From the NCBI RefSeq assembly GCF_004331955.1, contig NZ_CP036532.1, positions 1,674,001 through 1,738,000 of the forward strand: a DNA stretch of 64,000 bases, in the 5' to 3' direction. The position numbers and the translations under genes were made by a program. The stretch is from Roseitalea porphyridii. GTDB lineage: Bacteria > Pseudomonadota > Alphaproteobacteria > Rhizobiales > Rhizobiaceae. The notes beneath the pieces were generated by a model that ran no database searches, was not told where the DNA came from, and was given only the letters and a program-made list of their open reading frames with translations. Below are positions 35,138 through 45,172 of the stretch, in pieces. Within the stretch, counting starts at the first letter, position 1. Every line of letters starts with the position of its first letter.

Positions 35138-35416
35138 ATGGCCCGTTCAGTCTGGAAAGGCCCGTTCGTCGACGGTTACCTGCTCAAGAAGGCCGAGAAG
35201 GCCCGCGAGAGCGGCCGCAACGACGTCATCAAGATCTGGAGCCGGCGCTCGACGATCATGCCGCAGTTCGTCGGCCTGACCTTCGGCGTCTACAACGGCC
35301 AGAAGCACATTCCGGTCTCCGTGTCCGAGGACATGGTCGGCCACAAGTTCGGCGAGTTCGCGCCGACGCGCACCTATTTCGGCCATGGCGCGGACAAGAA
35401 GGCGAGAAGGAAGTAA
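35138..35416 (+). CDS. rpsS: 30S ribosomal protein S19
   Basis: The 92-residue product starts [20 protein letters not shown] and has the S19 signature around [21 protein letters not shown]19 forms a head complex with S13 and contacts the A-site side of the subunit interface. It is followed by rplV after two bases. Confidence 0.98.
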   Translation: MARSVWKGPFVDGYLLKKAEKARESGRNDVIKIWSRRSTIMPQFVGLTFGVYNGQKHIPVSVSEDMVGHKFGEFAPTRTYFGHGADKKARRK

Positions 35417-35418
35417 CG

Positions 35419-35802
35419 ATGGGCAAGCCGAAGGCAGAACGGCGGCTGGCGGACAACGAAGCCCGCGCTGTGGCGCGGATGGTCCGCGTCAGCCCGCAGA
35501 AACTCAATCTGGTCGCCCAGATGATCCGCGGCAAGAAGGTCGACGCGGCGCTGGCCGATCTCGAATTCTCGCGCAAGCGCATTGCCGGCACCGTCCGCAA
35601 GACGCTGGAATCGGCGATCGCCAATGCCGAGAACAATCACGATCTCGACGTCGACGCGCTCGTCGTCTCGGAAGCCTATGTGGGCAAGTCGATCGTCATG
35701 AAGCGCTTCCATGCGCGCGGTCGCGGCCGGGCGAGCCGGATCATGAAACCGTTCTCGCACCTGACGATCGTGGTGCGTGAAGTCCAAGAGGAGGTCGCCT
35801 GA
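35419..35802 (+). CDS. rplV: 50S ribosomal protein L22
   Basis: The 127-residue product starts [20 protein letters not shown] at the ATG at 35419; the longer open frame upstream runs through rplB and rpsS and is not real. The tunnel hairpin region [20 protein letters not shown] is intact. Its stop overlaps the rpsC start (TGATG). Confidence 0.97.
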   Translation: MGKPKAERRLADNEARAVARMVRVSPQKLNLVAQMIRGKKVDAALADLEFSRKRIAGTVRKTLESAIANAENNHDLDVDALVVSEAYVGKSIVMKRFHARGRGRASRIMKPFSHLTIVVREVQEEVA

Positions 35803-36509
35803 TGGGCCAGAAGATCAATCCGGTCGGGTTCCGCCTCGGCGTCAACCGCACCTGGGATTCGCGCTGGTACGCCAACACCGGCGAATACGGCCAGCTGCTG
35901 CACGAGGATCTGAAGATCCGCGAATATCTGGAGAAGGAGCTCAAGCAGGCTGCCGTCTCCAAGATCGTGATCGAGCGTCCGCACAAGAAGTGCCGCGTGA
36001 CCATCCACTCGGCGCGTCCGGGCCTGATCATCGGCAAGAAGGGCGCCGACATCGAGAAGCTGCGCCGCAAGCTGGCCCAGTTCACCGATGCCGAGACCGT
36101 GCTGAACATCGTCGAGGTCCGCAAGCCGGAGATCGACGCGACGCTGGTCGCCCAGTCGATCGCCCAGCAGCTCGAGCGCCGGGTCGCCTTCCGCCGCGCC
36201 ATGAAGCGCGCCGTGCAGTCGGCCATGCGCCTTGGCGCCCAGGGCATCCGGATCAACTCGGCAGGCCGTCTTGGCGGCGCCGAGATCGCCCGCACCGAAT
36301 GGTATCGCGAAGGCCGGGTGCCGCTGCACACGCTGCGCGCCGATGTCGACTACGGCACGGCCGAAGCGGAAACCGCGTACGGCATCATCGGCATCAAGGT
36401 GTGGATCTTCAAGGGCGAGATCCTCGAGCACGACCCGATGGCGTCCGAACGCCGCGCCACCGAGCAGGACGGTCCGGGTTCCGGCCCGCGCCGCCGCGAG
36501 AACGCCTGA
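35802..36509 (+). CDS. rpsC: 30S ribosomal protein S3
   Basis: The 235-residue product starts [20 protein letters not shown]. It has the KH domain ([20 protein letters not shown]) and the C-terminal S3 domain ([20 protein letters not shown]). S3 forms the mRNA entry tunnel with S4 and S5. The C-terminal tail ([15 protein letters not shown]) is short and basic. Confidence 0.98.
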   Translation: MGQKINPVGFRLGVNRTWDSRWYANTGEYGQLLHEDLKIREYLEKELKQAAVSKIVIERPHKKCRVTIHSARPGLIIGKKGADIEKLRRKLAQFTDAETVLNIVEVRKPEIDATLVAQSIAQQLERRVAFRRAMKRAVQSAMRLGAQGIRINSAGRLGGAEIARTEWYREGRVPLHTLRADVDYGTAEAETAYGIIGIKVWIFKGEILEHDPMASERRATEQDGPGSGPRRRENA

Positions 36510-36530
36510 TCGCGGGCAGGAGTGAAGTAG

Positions 36531-36944
36531 ATGTTGCAACCCAAACGGACAAAGTTCCGCAAGCAGTTCAAGGGCAAGATCCGCGGGATCGCCAAGGGCG
36601 GCACCGAGCTGAACTTCGGCGCCTACGGCCTGAAGGCGCTCGAGCCCAACCGCGTCAACGCCCGCGAGATCGAGGCCGCCCGCCGCGCCATCACGCGTCA
36701 CATGAAGCGTGCCGGCCGCGTGTGGATCCGCATCTTCCCGGACGTGCCGGTCACCTCCAAGCCGACCGAGGTGCGCATGGGCAAGGGCAAGGGTTCGGTC
36801 GACTACTGGGCCGCCCGCGTCAAGCCGGGCCGTGTGATGTTCGAGATCGACGGCGTGCCCGAGGATATCGCGCGCGAAGCGCTGCGCCTTGGTGCGGCCA
36901 AACTGTCGGTCAAGACGCGCTTCATCCAGCGCATCGCCGAATAG
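36531..36944 (+). CDS. rplP: 50S ribosomal protein L16
   Basis: The 137-residue product starts [20 protein letters not shown] and contains [20 protein letters not shown] near the peptidyl-transferase centre. L16 helps position tRNA in the A site and is assembled late. It is followed by rpmC after 11 bases. Confidence 0.98.
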   Translation: MLQPKRTKFRKQFKGKIRGIAKGGTELNFGAYGLKALEPNRVNAREIEAARRAITRHMKRAGRVWIRIFPDVPVTSKPTEVRMGKGKGSVDYWAARVKPGRVMFEIDGVPEDIAREALRLGAAKLSVKTRFIQRIAE

Positions 36945-36955
36945 GAGTGGAGCCG

Positions 36956-37162
36956 ATGAAATCCGCAGACGTCCGGGCGATGACCGCCGACGAACTGGCC
37001 GACAAGCTGGCCGAACTGAAGAAGGAGCAGTTCTCGTTGCGCTTCCAGGCGGCGACGGGACAGCTCGAGAACTCGGCGCGCGTGCGCCAGGTGCGTCGCG
37101 ACATCGCGCGCATCAAGACGATTGCCGCCGAAAAGGCCAACGGCGCCAAGGCGCAGGGATAA
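36956..37162 (+). CDS. rpmC: 50S ribosomal protein L29
   Basis: The 68-residue two-helix product starts [20 protein letters not shown] and includes the signature [21 protein letters not shown]29 lies at the tunnel exit next to L23. The chosen ATG has GGAGTGG upstream and family length; the longer frame upstream is a shadow. Confidence 0.97.
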   Translation: MKSADVRAMTADELADKLAELKKEQFSLRFQAATGQLENSARVRQVRRDIARIKTIAAEKANGAKAQG

Positions 37163-37168
37163 ACGACA

Positions 37169-37417
37169 ATGCCGAAACGAATTTTGCAGGGTGTCGTGGT
37201 CAGCGACAAGAACGACAAGACGGTCGTCGTGCGCGTCGAGCGTCGCTTCGCACACCCCTTGATGAAGAAGACGGTGCGCCGCACCAAGCGGTACCAGGCC
37301 CATGACGAGAACAACCAGTTCAAGGTGGGCGACATGGTGCGGATCATCGAGTGCGCGCCGGTCTCGCGGAACAAGCGCTGGGCGGTGGTGACCGACCAGG
37401 CTGCGGCCGAGGCCTAG
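37169..37417 (+). CDS. rpsQ: 30S ribosomal protein S17
   Basis: The 82-residue product starts [20 protein letters not shown] and has the OB-fold signature [21 protein letters not shown]17 is a primary 16S rRNA binder. It ends the S10-type gene run; a 163-base spacer with small hairpins (CCCGG/CCGGG near 37430 and ACGGAC/GTCCGT near 37485) separates it from rplN. Confidence 0.98.
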   Translation: MPKRILQGVVVSDKNDKTVVVRVERRFAHPLMKKTVRRTKRYQAHDENNQFKVGDMVRIIECAPVSRNKRWAVVTDQAAAEA

Positions 37418-37580
37418 GAAGATCGCGCCCGGCTCGTCCGGGCAAGGTAGGGGCGCTGCGGCGTCGGTATGCAGGAAGGACGTCACGGACCTGGGTCCGT
37501 CGTCCGAGCTGCGGCAAACGAGGATGAGGCGGCCACGCAATGGCGTGATCGCCAGAAAAGAACAACAAGGGCATCGCGTC

Positions 37581-37949
37581 ATGATTCAGATGCAGACAAA
37601 TCTCGATGTCGCCGACAATTCCGGCGCGCGCCGCGTCCAGTGCATCAAGGTGCTGGGCGGCTCCAAGCGAAAGTACGCCTCGGTGGGCGACATCATCGTC
37701 GTCTCGGTCAAGGAGGCGATCCCGCGTGGCCGCGTCAAGAAGGGCGATGTCATGAAGGCGGTCGTCGTGCGCACCGCCAAGGACATTCGTCGCCAGGACG
37801 GCAGCGTGATCCGCTTCGACGGAAACGCCGCCGTGCTCGTCAACAACAACCGGGAACCGGTCGGCACCCGCATCTTCGGTCCTGTGCCGCGCGAACTGCG
37901 CGCCAAACAGCACATGAAGATCATCTCGCTGGCCCCCGAAGTGCTGTAA
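37581..37949 (+). CDS. rplN: 50S ribosomal protein L14
   Basis: The 122-residue product starts [20 protein letters not shown], the typical L14 start. The signature region ([20 protein letters not shown]) is present. L14 lies at the subunit interface and binds the silencing factor RsfS. It opens the spc-type gene run. A putative earlier start at 37524 is not family-like. Confidence 0.98.
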   Translation: MIQMQTNLDVADNSGARRVQCIKVLGGSKRKYASVGDIIVVSVKEAIPRGRVKKGDVMKAVVVRTAKDIRRQDGSVIRFDGNAAVLVNNNREPVGTRIFGPVPRELRAKQHMKIISLAPEVL

Positions 37950-37960
37950 GGACAGGTCCG

Positions 37961-38272
37961 ATGCAGAAGATCAAGAAGGGCGACGAAGTCGTCGTGCTCG
38001 CCGGCAAGGACAAGGGCCGCAAGGGCAGCGTCATCCAGGTCATGCCGAAGGACGGCAAGGCGCTGGTGTCGGGCATCAACATGGTCAAGCGCCACCAGAG
38101 CCAGACGCCCTCGCGCGAGGCCGGCATCATCGCCAAGGAAGCGCCGATCGACCTGTCGAACCTGGCGATCGCCGACCCCAAGGACGGCAAGCCGACCCGC
38201 GTCGGCTTCCGCGTCGAAGATGGAAAGAAAGTGCGCTTCGCCAAGCGCTCCGGAGAACTGATCGATGGCTGA
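37961..38272 (+). CDS. rplX: 50S ribosomal protein L24
   Basis: The 103-residue product starts [20 protein letters not shown], a KOW motif at the N-terminus. L24 initiates assembly of the large subunit near the tunnel exit. Its end overlaps the start of rplE by eight bases, implying coupling. Confidence 0.98.
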   Translation: MQKIKKGDEVVVLAGKDKGRKGSVIQVMPKDGKALVSGINMVKRHQSQTPSREAGIIAKEAPIDLSNLAIADPKDGKPTRVGFRVEDGKKVRFAKRSGELIDG

Positions 38273-38828
38273 TACCGCTTACGAGCCCCGGCTGAAGGCC
38301 CAATATCGGGACGCCATTCGCGGCCAGATGCGCGAGCGTTTCGACTACGCCAACGTCATGGAAATCCCGACGGTCACCAAGATCGTCGTGAACATGGGCG
38401 TCGGCGACGCCGTGACCGATTCCAAGCGGCCGACAACGGCGGCGGACGAATTGTCGCTGATCACCGGTCAGCGCGCCGTCGTCACGCGCGCCCGCAACTC
38501 GATCGCCGGCTTCAAGGTGCGCGAGGGCATGCCGCTCGGCGCCAAGGTGACGCTGCGTGGCAACCGCATGTTCGAGTTCATGGACCGGCTGATCAACATC
38601 GCGCTGCCGCGCGTGCGCGACTTCCGGGGCCTGAACCCCAAGAGCTTCGATGGCCGCGGCAACTTCGCCATGGGCCTCAAGGAGCACATCGTCTTCCCCG
38701 AGATCAACTACGACAAGGTCGAGAAGGTCCGGGGTATGGACATCATCGTTTGTACGAGTGCCAAGACGGACGACGAAGCACGCGAACTCCTGCGTGCCTT
38801 CAACTTCCCGTTCGCCCAGCAGCACTAA
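38265..38828 (+). CDS. rplE: 50S ribosomal protein L5
   Basis: The 187-residue product starts [20 protein letters not shown] and contains the signature [21 protein letters not shown]5 binds 5S rRNA and contacts P-site tRNA. The start overlaps rplX; rpsN follows after 25 bases. Confidence 0.98.
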   Translation: MADTAYEPRLKAQYRDAIRGQMRERFDYANVMEIPTVTKIVVNMGVGDAVTDSKRPTTAADELSLITGQRAVVTRARNSIAGFKVREGMPLGAKVTLRGNRMFEFMDRLINIALPRVRDFRGLNPKSFDGRGNFAMGLKEHIVFPEINYDKVEKVRGMDIIVCTSAKTDDEARELLRAFNFPFAQQH

Positions 38829-38853
38829 CGGCAGGCGTAGAAAGGAAAGCCAG

Positions 38854-39159
38854 ATGGCAAAAGTCAGTGCAATCGAAAAGAACAAGCATCGCCGCAAGCT
38901 TGCCGACCGGTATGCCGGCAAGCGCGCCGAGCTGAAGGCGATCGTGATGGACCGTTCGCGCCCGATCGAGGAGCGCTTCCGCGCAACGCTCAAGCTGAGC
39001 GAACTGCCGCGCAACTCGGCGCCCTCGCGTATCCGCAACCGTTGCGAGGTGTCGGGCCGTCCGCGCGGCTACTATCGCAAGCTGAAGATGTCGCGCATCG
39101 CGCTTCGCGAACTCGGTTCGCTCGGCAAGGTGCCGGGCGTCGTCAAGTCGAGCTGGTAA
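38854..39159 (+). CDS. rpsN: 30S ribosomal protein S14 (long, zinc-free form)
   Basis: The 101-residue product starts [20 protein letters not shown]. It is the C-minus form: the signature [20 protein letters not shown] has a single Cys, not the CxxC pairs of the 61-residue zinc-binding type. Protein S14 completes the head of the small subunit. The ATG at 38854 follows AAAGGAAAG. Confidence 0.98.
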   Translation: MAKVSAIEKNKHRRKLADRYAGKRAELKAIVMDRSRPIEERFRATLKLSELPRNSAPSRIRNRCEVSGRPRGYYRKLKMSRIALRELGSLGKVPGVVKSSW

Positions 39160-39171
39160 GGGGAGGCTGCA

Positions 39172-39570
39172 ATGTCGGTTTCTGATCCCGTCGGCGATAT
39201 GCTGACCCGCATCCGCAATGGCCTTCATCGGCACAAGAATTCGATCTCGACGCCGGCCTCCAAGCTGCGCGCGCGCATCCTCGACGTGCTGCAGTCCGAA
39301 GGCTACATCCGCGGCTACAGCCAGGTCGAGTTCGACAGCGGCAAGTCGGAATTCGAGATCGAGCTCAAGTACTACGAGGGCGATCCGGTGATCCGCAAGA
39401 TCGAGCGCGTTTCCAAGCCCGGTCGCCGGGTCTATGTCGGCGCCAAGTCGATCGAACATGTCGCCAACGGTCTGGGCATCGCCATCCTGTCGACGCCGCA
39501 GGGCGTGATGGCTGACCATGAGGCGCGCGAGAAGAACGTCGGCGGGGAGTATCTGTGCCGGGTCTTCTAG
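39172..39570 (+). CDS. rpsH: 30S ribosomal protein S8
   Basis: The 132-residue product starts [20 protein letters not shown] and ends with the RNA-binding signature [21 protein letters not shown]8 binds the central domain of 16S rRNA and in E. coli represses the spc operon at the L5 site. It is followed by rplF after 47 bases. Confidence 0.98.
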   Translation: MSVSDPVGDMLTRIRNGLHRHKNSISTPASKLRARILDVLQSEGYIRGYSQVEFDSGKSEFEIELKYYEGDPVIRKIERVSKPGRRVYVGAKSIEHVANGLGIAILSTPQGVMADHEAREKNVGGEYLCRVF

Positions 39571-39617
39571 GCCCGCACATATCCTCAACCGAACTGTAAG
39601 AACGGACGGATAAGACC

Positions 39618-40151
39618 ATGTCTCGTATCGGAAAGAAGCCGGTCGCCATTCCCGACGGCGTGACCGCCTCGGTGGACGGGCAGACCGTGACCGCCAAGGG
39701 TCCGAAGGGCGAACTGACCTATGTCGTCAACGACGAGGTGCTGGTCGCCATGGAAGAAGGCGCGATCACCGTCGAGCCGCGCCAGCAGAGCAAGGACGCG
39801 CGCTCCAAATGGGGCATGTCGCGCACCATGCTGCAGAACATCATGACCGGCGTGAAGGACGGTTTCGAGCGCAAGCTCGAGATCAACGGCGTCGGCTATC
39901 GCGCGGCGATGCAGGGCAGCAAGCTGCAGCTCGCGCTCGGTTACAGCCATGACGTGATCTACGAACTGCCGCAGGGCGTTTCGGCGGCCACGCCCAAGCC
40001 GACCGAGATCGTGCTGAACGGCATCGACAAGCAGCAGCTTGGCCAGGTCGCAGCCGAGATCCGCGAATTCCGGCCGCCCGAGCCCTACAAGGGCAAGGGT
40101 GTCAAGTACGCCGAGGAAACGATTGTCCGCAAGGAAGGCAAGAAGAAGTAA
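39618..40151 (+). CDS. rplF: 50S ribosomal protein L6
   Basis: The 177-residue product starts [20 protein letters not shown], a duplicated L6 fold, and ends with the signature [21 protein letters not shown]6 sits near the sarcin-ricin loop and is affected by aminoglycosides. It is followed by rplR after 12 bases. Confidence 0.98.
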   Translation: MSRIGKKPVAIPDGVTASVDGQTVTAKGPKGELTYVVNDEVLVAMEEGAITVEPRQQSKDARSKWGMSRTMLQNIMTGVKDGFERKLEINGVGYRAAMQGSKLQLALGYSHDVIYELPQGVSAATPKPTEIVLNGIDKQQLGQVAAEIREFRPPEPYKGKGVKYAEETIVRKEGKKK

Positions 40152-40163
40152 GGAACCGCACCC

Positions 40164-40526
40164 ATGCCAGCTTCCAAACAGGCCCTGGTCAAGCGCGCCG
40201 GCCGCGTGCGGCGCCAGATCAAGAAGGTCGCAAACGGCCGGCCGCGGCTTTCCGTGTTCCGGTCGTCCAAGAACATCTATGCGCAGGTCATCGACGACAG
40301 CGCCGGCCGCACCCTGGCCGCCGCTTCGACGCTCGATGCCGATCTGAAGAAGGCGCTCAAGACCGGCGCCGATTCAGACGCCGCCGCCGCGGTCGGCAAG
40401 CTCGTCGCCGAGCGTGCCACCAAGGCCGGCGTGACCGAGGTCATCTTCGACCGCGGCGCCTATCTCTATCATGGCCGCGTCAAGGCGCTGGCCGATGCCG
40501 CCCGCGAGGGTGGCCTGAGCTTCTGA
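40164..40526 (+). CDS. rplR: 50S ribosomal protein L18
   Basis: The 120-residue product starts [20 protein letters not shown] and contains [20 protein letters not shown] and [21 protein letters not shown]18 binds 5S rRNA with L5. A 98-base spacer with a 10-base GC hairpin (GCCGGACGGG at 40535 with CCCGTCCGGC at 40560-40569) lies before rpsE. Confidence 0.98.
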   Translation: MPASKQALVKRAGRVRRQIKKVANGRPRLSVFRSSKNIYAQVIDDSAGRTLAAASTLDADLKKALKTGADSDAAAAVGKLVAERATKAGVTEVIFDRGAYLYHGRVKALADAAREGGLSF

Positions 40527-40624
40527 TCACCGGCGCCGGACGGGCAGGGGACACCGATCCCCGTCCGGCCGTCGCTCCATGACAACCAACCGCCAGTAAC
40601 CGGAAAAGAACAAAGGACAAGGAC

Positions 40625-41203
40625 ATGGCACAGCAGCCACAGGAGCGCGGCGGACGCGGACGTGACCGCCGGCGTGACCGCGAGGAAGCCGACAGCGAAT
40701 TCGTCGACAAGCTCGTCCACATCAACCGCGTCGCCAAGGTTGTCAAGGGCGGCCGTCGCTTCGGCTTTGCCGCGCTCGTCGTCGTCGGCGACCAGAAGGG
40801 CCGGGTCGGCTTCGGCCACGGCAAGGCGCGCGAAGTGCCCGAGGCGATCCGCAAGGCGACCGAGAGCGCCAAGCGCGACATGATCTTCGTGCCGCTGCGT
40901 TCGGGCCGGACGCTTCACCATGACGTCGAGGGCCGCCACGGCGCGGGCAAGGTGCTGCTGCGCGCCGCACCGGCCGGTACCGGCATCATCGCCGGCGGCC
41001 CGATGCGCGCCGTGTTCGAGACCGTGGGCATGCAGGACGTCGTCGCCAAGTCGACCGGCACCTCCAACCCCTACAACATGATCCGCGCCACCTTCGACGC
41101 GCTCAAGCGCCAGATGCACCCCAAGGACATCGCGGCCCAGCGCGGCATCAAGCATTCCACGCTCCAGGCACGTCGCCGCGAGCTGATCGGCGCCGAGGAA
41201 TAA
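40625..41203 (+). CDS. rpsE: 30S ribosomal protein S5
   Basis: The 192-residue product starts [20 protein letters not shown] with a charged N-terminal extension, then the S5 dsRBD-like signature ([20 protein letters not shown]) and the conserved [19 protein letters not shown]5 is at the mRNA entrance and its mutations cause spectinomycin resistance or ambiguity. It is four bases before rpmD. Confidence 0.98.
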   Translation: MAQQPQERGGRGRDRRRDREEADSEFVDKLVHINRVAKVVKGGRRFGFAALVVVGDQKGRVGFGHGKAREVPEAIRKATESAKRDMIFVPLRSGRTLHHDVEGRHGAGKVLLRAAPAGTGIIAGGPMRAVFETVGMQDVVAKSTGTSNPYNMIRATFDALKRQMHPKDIAAQRGIKHSTLQARRRELIGAEE

Positions 41204-41207
41204 GACC

Positions 41208-41402
41208 ATGGCCGATGCGAAGAAGACCCTCACCGTCGAGCAGATCGGTTCGCCGATCCGCCGCCCGGCCGACCAGCGCCAGACGCTGATCGGGCTTGGC
41301 CTGAACAAGATGCACCGCCGCCGCACGCTGGAAGACACCCCTGCCGTGCGCGGCATGATCCACAAGGTGCGCCATCTGGTGCGCATCGTGGACGAACAAT
41401 AA
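41208..41402 (+). CDS. rpmD: 50S ribosomal protein L30
   Basis: The 64-residue product starts [20 protein letters not shown] and has the short L30 fold with [20 protein letters not shown]. It is a small, non-essential large-subunit protein in other bacteria. It lies between rpsE and rplO as usual. Confidence 0.97.
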   Translation: MADAKKTLTVEQIGSPIRRPADQRQTLIGLGLNKMHRRRTLEDTPAVRGMIHKVRHLVRIVDEQ

Positions 41403-41418
41403 GTTCCGGAGTGAACCG

Positions 41419-41913
41419 ATGAAACTCAACGAACTGAGCGACAATGAAGGCGCCCGCACACGCCGCGTGCGCGTCGGCCGCGGCATCGGCTCGGGCAAGG
41501 GCAAGACCTCGGGCCGTGGCGTCAAGGGTCAGAAGTCGCGTTCGGGCGTCGCGCTGAAGGGCTTCGAGGGCGGCCAGAACCCGCTCTACCGGCGCCTGCC
41601 CAAGCGTGGCTTCACGGCCCCGTTCGCCACCGACTACAACATCGTCTCGATCGCCCGGCTCGAACAGGCCGTCGAAGCCGGCAAGCTGGACGCCAAGAAG
41701 CCGGTCACGGCCGAGGCGCTCGTCGAGGCTGGCGTGCTGCGCCGGGTCAAGGACGGCGTCCGCGTGCTCGCCGATGGCGATGCCAAGACGAAGTTCGATC
41801 TGCAGGTCGCCGGGGCATCCAGGTCGGCCGTCGAGAAGATCGAGAAGGCCGGCGGCAAGGTCACCATCCTTGCGCCGAAGGCCGCCTCGGACGCCGGCAA
41901 GGCCGAAAACTGA
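41419..41913 (+). CDS. rplO: 50S ribosomal protein L15
   Basis: The 164-residue product starts [20 protein letters not shown] and has the glycine-rich, rRNA-threading N-terminal half ([20 protein letters not shown]) followed by the globular domain. L15 joins assembly of the large subunit. A strong hairpin follows before secY. Confidence 0.98.
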   Translation: MKLNELSDNEGARTRRVRVGRGIGSGKGKTSGRGVKGQKSRSGVALKGFEGGQNPLYRRLPKRGFTAPFATDYNIVSIARLEQAVEAGKLDAKKPVTAEALVEAGVLRRVKDGVRVLADGDAKTKFDLQVAGASRSAVEKIEKAGGKVTILAPKAASDAGKAEN

Positions 41914-41925
41914 TCGCGTGATCGT

Positions 41926-41952
41926 GTGAGCCCGGCATCGCGCCGGGCTCAC
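41926..41952 (+). promoter_or_regulatory. Hairpin between rplO and secY
   Basis: GTGAGCCCGGC (41926-41936) and GCCGGGCTCAC (41942-41952) form a perfect 11-base stem around ATCGC. There is no T-run, so it is more likely an mRNA stability or processing element than a terminator; partial termination to lower secY relative to ribosomal genes is possible. Confidence 0.5.
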
Positions 41953-42055
41953 TTACCGCTTGCGCCCCTCCGGGCCAGCGCCTATCTGCGACCGGACCGC
42001 ACGCGCGCCGGAACGAGCCGACCGGCGCCGGCGCGCCCCAAGACGGAGACCGTTC

Positions 42056-43396
42056 ATGGCATCTGCTGCGGAACAGCTCGCTTCCAATCTCAATTTCGGC
42101 GCTTTCGCCAAGGCCACCGAGCTCAAGCAGCGCATCTGGTTCACGCTGGGCGTCCTGCTGGTCTACCGGCTCGGAACCTACATCCCGATTCCGGGCCTGA
42201 ACATGGATGCCTACGCCCAGGCTTTCGCCAATCAGGAAGGCGGGATCCTGGGCATGTTCAACATGTTCACGGGCGGCGCGGTCGAGCGCATGGCCGTCTT
42301 CGCGCTCGGCATCATGCCCTACATCTCCGCGGCGATCGCCGTGCAGCTGATGACCTCGGTGATCCCGACGCTCGAGCAGCTCAAGAAGGAAGGCGAGCAG
42401 GGCCGCAAGGTCATCAACCAGTACACGCGCTATCTGACCGTGCTGCTGGCGACGCTGCAGTCCTACGGCATTGCCGTAGGCCTTGAGAGCGGCGCCAACA
42501 TCGTCGCCGATCCGGGCTGGTTCTTCCGCATTTCGACGGTCATCACGCTCGTCGGCGGCACCATGTTCCTCCTGTGGCTCGGCGAGCAGATCACCGCGCG
42601 CGGCATCGGCAACGGCGTCTCGCTGATCATCTTCGCGGGCATCGTGGCGGGTCTGCCGGGCGCGGTTGCCGGCACGCTCGAACTGGGCCGCACCGGCGCC
42701 ATGTCGACGCCCTTCATCATCACCATCATCGTCCTGGCGATCGCCGTGATCGCGCTGATCGTCTTCGTCGAGCGCGCCCAGAGGCGATTGCTGATCCAGT
42801 ATCCGAAGCGCCAGGTCGGCAACCGGATGTTCCAGGGCGACACCTCGCACCTGCCGCTCAAGCTGAACACGGCCGGCGTCATTCCGCCGATCTTCGCCTC
42901 ATCGCTGCTGCTGCTGCCGGCGACGCTCGCGGGCTTTTCCGACACCCAGACGCTGCCCGACTGGGCGACGACGGTGCTTGCGGCGCTCGGGCACGGCCAG
43001 CCGCTCTACATGCTGTTCTATGCGGGGATGATCGCGTTCTTCGCCTTCTTCTACACCGCGATCGTCTTCAATCCGCAGGACACGGCGGACAATCTGAAGA
43101 ACCATTCCGGCTTCATTCCCGGCATTCGGCCCGGCCAGCGCACCGCCGAATATATCGACTATGTGCTCACCCGGATCACGGTCGTCGGCGCGATCTATCT
43201 GGTGCTGGTCTGCCTGTTACCCGAATTTCTCATTGCGGGCACCGGGGTGCCGTTTTATCTCGGCGGCACGTCGCTGCTGATCGTCGTCAGCGTGACGCTC
43301 GATACGGTGGCGCAGGTGCAGGGACATCTCATCGCCCACCAGTATGAAGGCTTGATCAAGAAGTCCAAGCTGCGTGGGGGGAAAAGGCGCCGATGA
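42056..43396 (+). CDS. secY: Preprotein translocase subunit SecY
   Basis: The 446-residue product starts [20 protein letters not shown] at the ATG at 42056 (ACGGAGA upstream); the open frame further upstream is not family-like. It has ten membrane helices, with SecY signatures near helix 2 ([24 protein letters not shown]) and in the C-terminal half ([20 protein letters not shown]). SecY forms the protein-conducting channel with SecE and SecG. Its stop overlaps adk by four bases (ATGA). Confidence 0.98.
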   Translation: MASAAEQLASNLNFGAFAKATELKQRIWFTLGVLLVYRLGTYIPIPGLNMDAYAQAFANQEGGILGMFNMFTGGAVERMAVFALGIMPYISAAIAVQLMTSVIPTLEQLKKEGEQGRKVINQYTRYLTVLLATLQSYGIAVGLESGANIVADPGWFFRISTVITLVGGTMFLLWLGEQITARGIGNGVSLIIFAGIVAGLPGAVAGTLELGRTGAMSTPFIITIIVLAIAVIALIVFVERAQRRLLIQYPKRQVGNRMFQGDTSHLPLKLNTAGVIPPIFASSLLLLPATLAGFSDTQTLPDWATTVLAALGHGQPLYMLFYAGMIAFFAFFYTAIVFNPQDTADNLKNHSGFIPGIRPGQRTAEYIDYVLTRITVVGAIYLVLVCLLPEFLIAGTGVPFYLGGTSLLIVVSVTLDTVAQVQGHLIAHQYEGLIKKSKLRGGKRRR

Positions 43397-43977
43397 GATT
43401 GATTCTGCTGGGTCCGCCGGGAGCGGGCAAGGGCACCCAGGCTCAGATCCTGGTCGACCGCTATTCGATTCCGCAGCTTTCGACCGGTGACATGCTCCGC
43501 GCCGCGGTGGCCGCCGGCACCGAGGTCGGCCAGCGCGCCAAGGCGATCATGGATGCGGGCGAACTCGTGTCCGACGACATCGTCAACGCGATCGTCTCCG
43601 AGCGGATCGACGCGCCCGACTGCGCGGACGGCTTCATCCTCGACGGCTATCCGCGCACGCTGGCCCAGGCCGACGCGACCGAGAAGATGCTGGCCGACAA
43701 GGGGCTCGAACTGGACGCGGTGATCGAATTGACCGTCGACGACAAGGCGCTCGTCGGCCGCATCGTCAAGCGCGCAGAGGATGCCGCCGCCGCCGGCCAA
43801 CCGGTGCGCAAGGACGACAACCCCGAAGTCTTCGACGAGCGCCTGCGCGAATACTACAAGAAGACCGCCCCGCTGGTCGGCTATTATCACGCCAAGGGCA
43901 AGCTGCGGCCGGTCGACGGCATGGCCTCGATCGAGGGCGTGACCGAACAGATTCAGGGTGTGCTCGACGGGCTTTGA
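43393..43977 (+). CDS. adk: Adenylate kinase
   Basis: The 194-residue product starts [20 protein letters not shown] with the P-loop GPPGAGKGT at residues 7-15 and the substrate motif [11 protein letters not shown]. The lid (about residues 125-155) is the short form without the zinc-binding cysteines. It interconverts ATP, AMP and ADP. Placement right after secY is standard, and the four-base overlap implies coupling. Confidence 0.98.
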   Translation: MRLILLGPPGAGKGTQAQILVDRYSIPQLSTGDMLRAAVAAGTEVGQRAKAIMDAGELVSDDIVNAIVSERIDAPDCADGFILDGYPRTLAQADATEKMLADKGLELDAVIELTVDDKALVGRIVKRAEDAAAAGQPVRKDDNPEVFDERLREYYKKTAPLVGYYHAKGKLRPVDGMASIEGVTEQIQGVLDGL

Positions 43978-44016
43978 CCGGCCATCTCGCGCACGCAAAA
44001 ACATCCACCCGGGGAG

Positions 44017-44045
44017 TTGACATTGGACCGCGATTCCCCGATATG
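44017..44045 (+). promoter_or_regulatory. Strong candidate sigma-70 promoter for rpsM-rpsK-rpoA-rplQ
   Basis: TTGACA (44017-44022, exact consensus) and GATATG (44040-44045) are separated by exactly 17 bases. Transcription would begin near 44052, giving a leader of about 140 bases to rpsM. This is the best-matching promoter I find in the window. Confidence 0.6.
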
Positions 44046-44074
44046 CACGCTGATCACGCCAGCGTAATGACAAA

Positions 44075-44106
44075 GGTCGGCTGCGGCACCCCGCTCCGGT
44101 CTTTTT
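44075..44106 (+). terminator. Attenuator-like hairpin in the rpsM leader
   Basis: GGTCGG (44075-44080) pairs with CCGGTC (44096-44101), including two G-T pairs, enclosing GCGG/CCGC around CACC. A TTTTTGTTTTGG tract follows at once. Placed about 25 bases after the predicted start of transcription and 86 before rpsM, it would act as an early, conditional terminator, or it may end the secY-adk transcript. Confidence 0.5.
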
Positions 44107-44192
44107 GTTTTGGTCGCTGGTGTCATGGAACATCCCGGATCCCCGGAAGAAAGACGAGACCCGGTGCTGCCGGGCATGAGAGGAGAAGCCGC

Positions 44193-44561
44193 GTGGCTCG
44201 TATCGCTGGCGTCAACATCCCGACCGGTAAGCGCGTTGTGATCGCGTTGCAGTATATTCACGGGATTGGCTCGAAATATGCAAACGACATCGTCGCCCGG
44301 AACAATATCGATCCGGCGCGCCGTGTTCACGAACTGACCGACGCCGAGGTGCTGGCGATCCGCGAGACCATCGACCGCGAATACCAGGTCGAGGGCGATC
44401 TGCGCCGCGAGACCTCGATGAACGTCAAGCGCCTTATGGACCTTGGCTGCTATCGCGGTCTGCGCCATCGCCGCTCGCTTCCGGTGCGCGGCCAGCGCAC
44501 CCACACCAACGCCCGCACCCGCAAGGGCCCGGCCAAGCCGATCGCAGGCAAGAAGAAGTAA
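44193..44561 (+). CDS. rpsM: 30S ribosomal protein S13
   Basis: The 122-residue product starts [20 protein letters not shown] at a GTG (44193) with GAGAGGAGA upstream; frames open further upstream are not family-like. It has the helix-hairpin region ([20 protein letters not shown]) and the C-terminal tail [20 protein letters not shown] that contacts tRNA. It is the first gene of the alpha operon. In E. coli this operon is repressed by S4, but rpsD is absent here. Confidence 0.97.
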   Translation: MARIAGVNIPTGKRVVIALQYIHGIGSKYANDIVARNNIDPARRVHELTDAEVLAIRETIDREYQVEGDLRRETSMNVKRLMDLGCYRGLRHRRSLPVRGQRTHTNARTRKGPAKPIAGKKK

Positions 44562-44564
44562 CTT

Positions 44565-44635
44565 GGTGAATGGTCGATGGTGAATAGTGAATGGTGCCTT
44601 CAACCATTCACCACTTCACCATTCACTGTTCACTT
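44565..44635. repeat. Imperfect inverted repeat of GTGAATGGT-type units
   Basis: The rpsM-rpsK spacer has a left run of GTGAATGGT, GATGGTGAATA and GTGAATGGT units (about 44565-44595) facing a right run of ACCATTCAC, ACTTCACC and ATTCACTG units (about 44603-44634). The two arms of about 30 bases are largely complementary, with a six-to-seven-base loop. It is AT-richer than the genes on both sides and looks like a mobile palindromic repeat or microsatellite-derived hairpin. Confidence 0.6.
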
Positions 44636-44685
44636 CCAGGTGGAGCCGCTGGCATTACGGCGGTGTAGAGATCGAAGGACGAAAA

Positions 44686-45075
44686 ATGGCAAGAGAAGCC
44701 GCACGCGTTCGCCGTCGTGAACGCAAGAACATCACGTCGGGCATCGCCCACGTCAACTCGACGTTCAACAACACCATGATCACCATCACCGACGCGCAGG
44801 GCAATGCGATCGCCTGGTCGTCGGCGGGCATGCAGGGCTTCAAGGGCTCGCGCAAGTCGACCCCCTTCGCCGCCCAGGTCGCGGCCGAGGATTGCGCCCG
44901 CAAGGCCCAGGATCATGGCATGAAGTCGCTCGAGGTCGAGGTTTGCGGTCCCGGTTCGGGACGCGAATCCGCGCTGCGCGCGCTGCAGGCGGCCGGGTTC
45001 ACGATCACCTCGATCCGTGATGTCACCCCCATTCCGCACAATGGCTGCCGGCCGCGCAAGCGCCGCCGCGTCTGA
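44686..45075 (+). CDS. rpsK: 30S ribosomal protein S11
   Basis: The 129-residue product starts [20 protein letters not shown] and has the conserved [20 protein letters not shown] and the C-terminal signature [16 protein letters not shown]11 forms part of the mRNA exit platform. The ATG at 44686 follows GAAGGACGAAAA. Confidence 0.98.
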   Translation: MAREAARVRRRERKNITSGIAHVNSTFNNTMITITDAQGNAIAWSSAGMQGFKGSRKSTPFAAQVAAEDCARKAQDHGMKSLEVEVCGPGSGRESALRALQAAGFTITSIRDVTPIPHNGCRPRKRRRV

Positions 45076-45172
45076 CGCGCCATTGTCCGTCCGGGCAGCG
45101 CCAATCCTCCGCTGACCCGCATAAAGCTGTTGCCACGAATGGATGGTGGCAGGCTAGCTGAAGGAAGACGCC

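Noticed and set aside
44193-44561. A longer S13 starting at 43974
   Set aside because: The extra residues come from the leader, contain no family sequence and overlap the promoter and attenuator; the GTG at 44193 gives the normal length.
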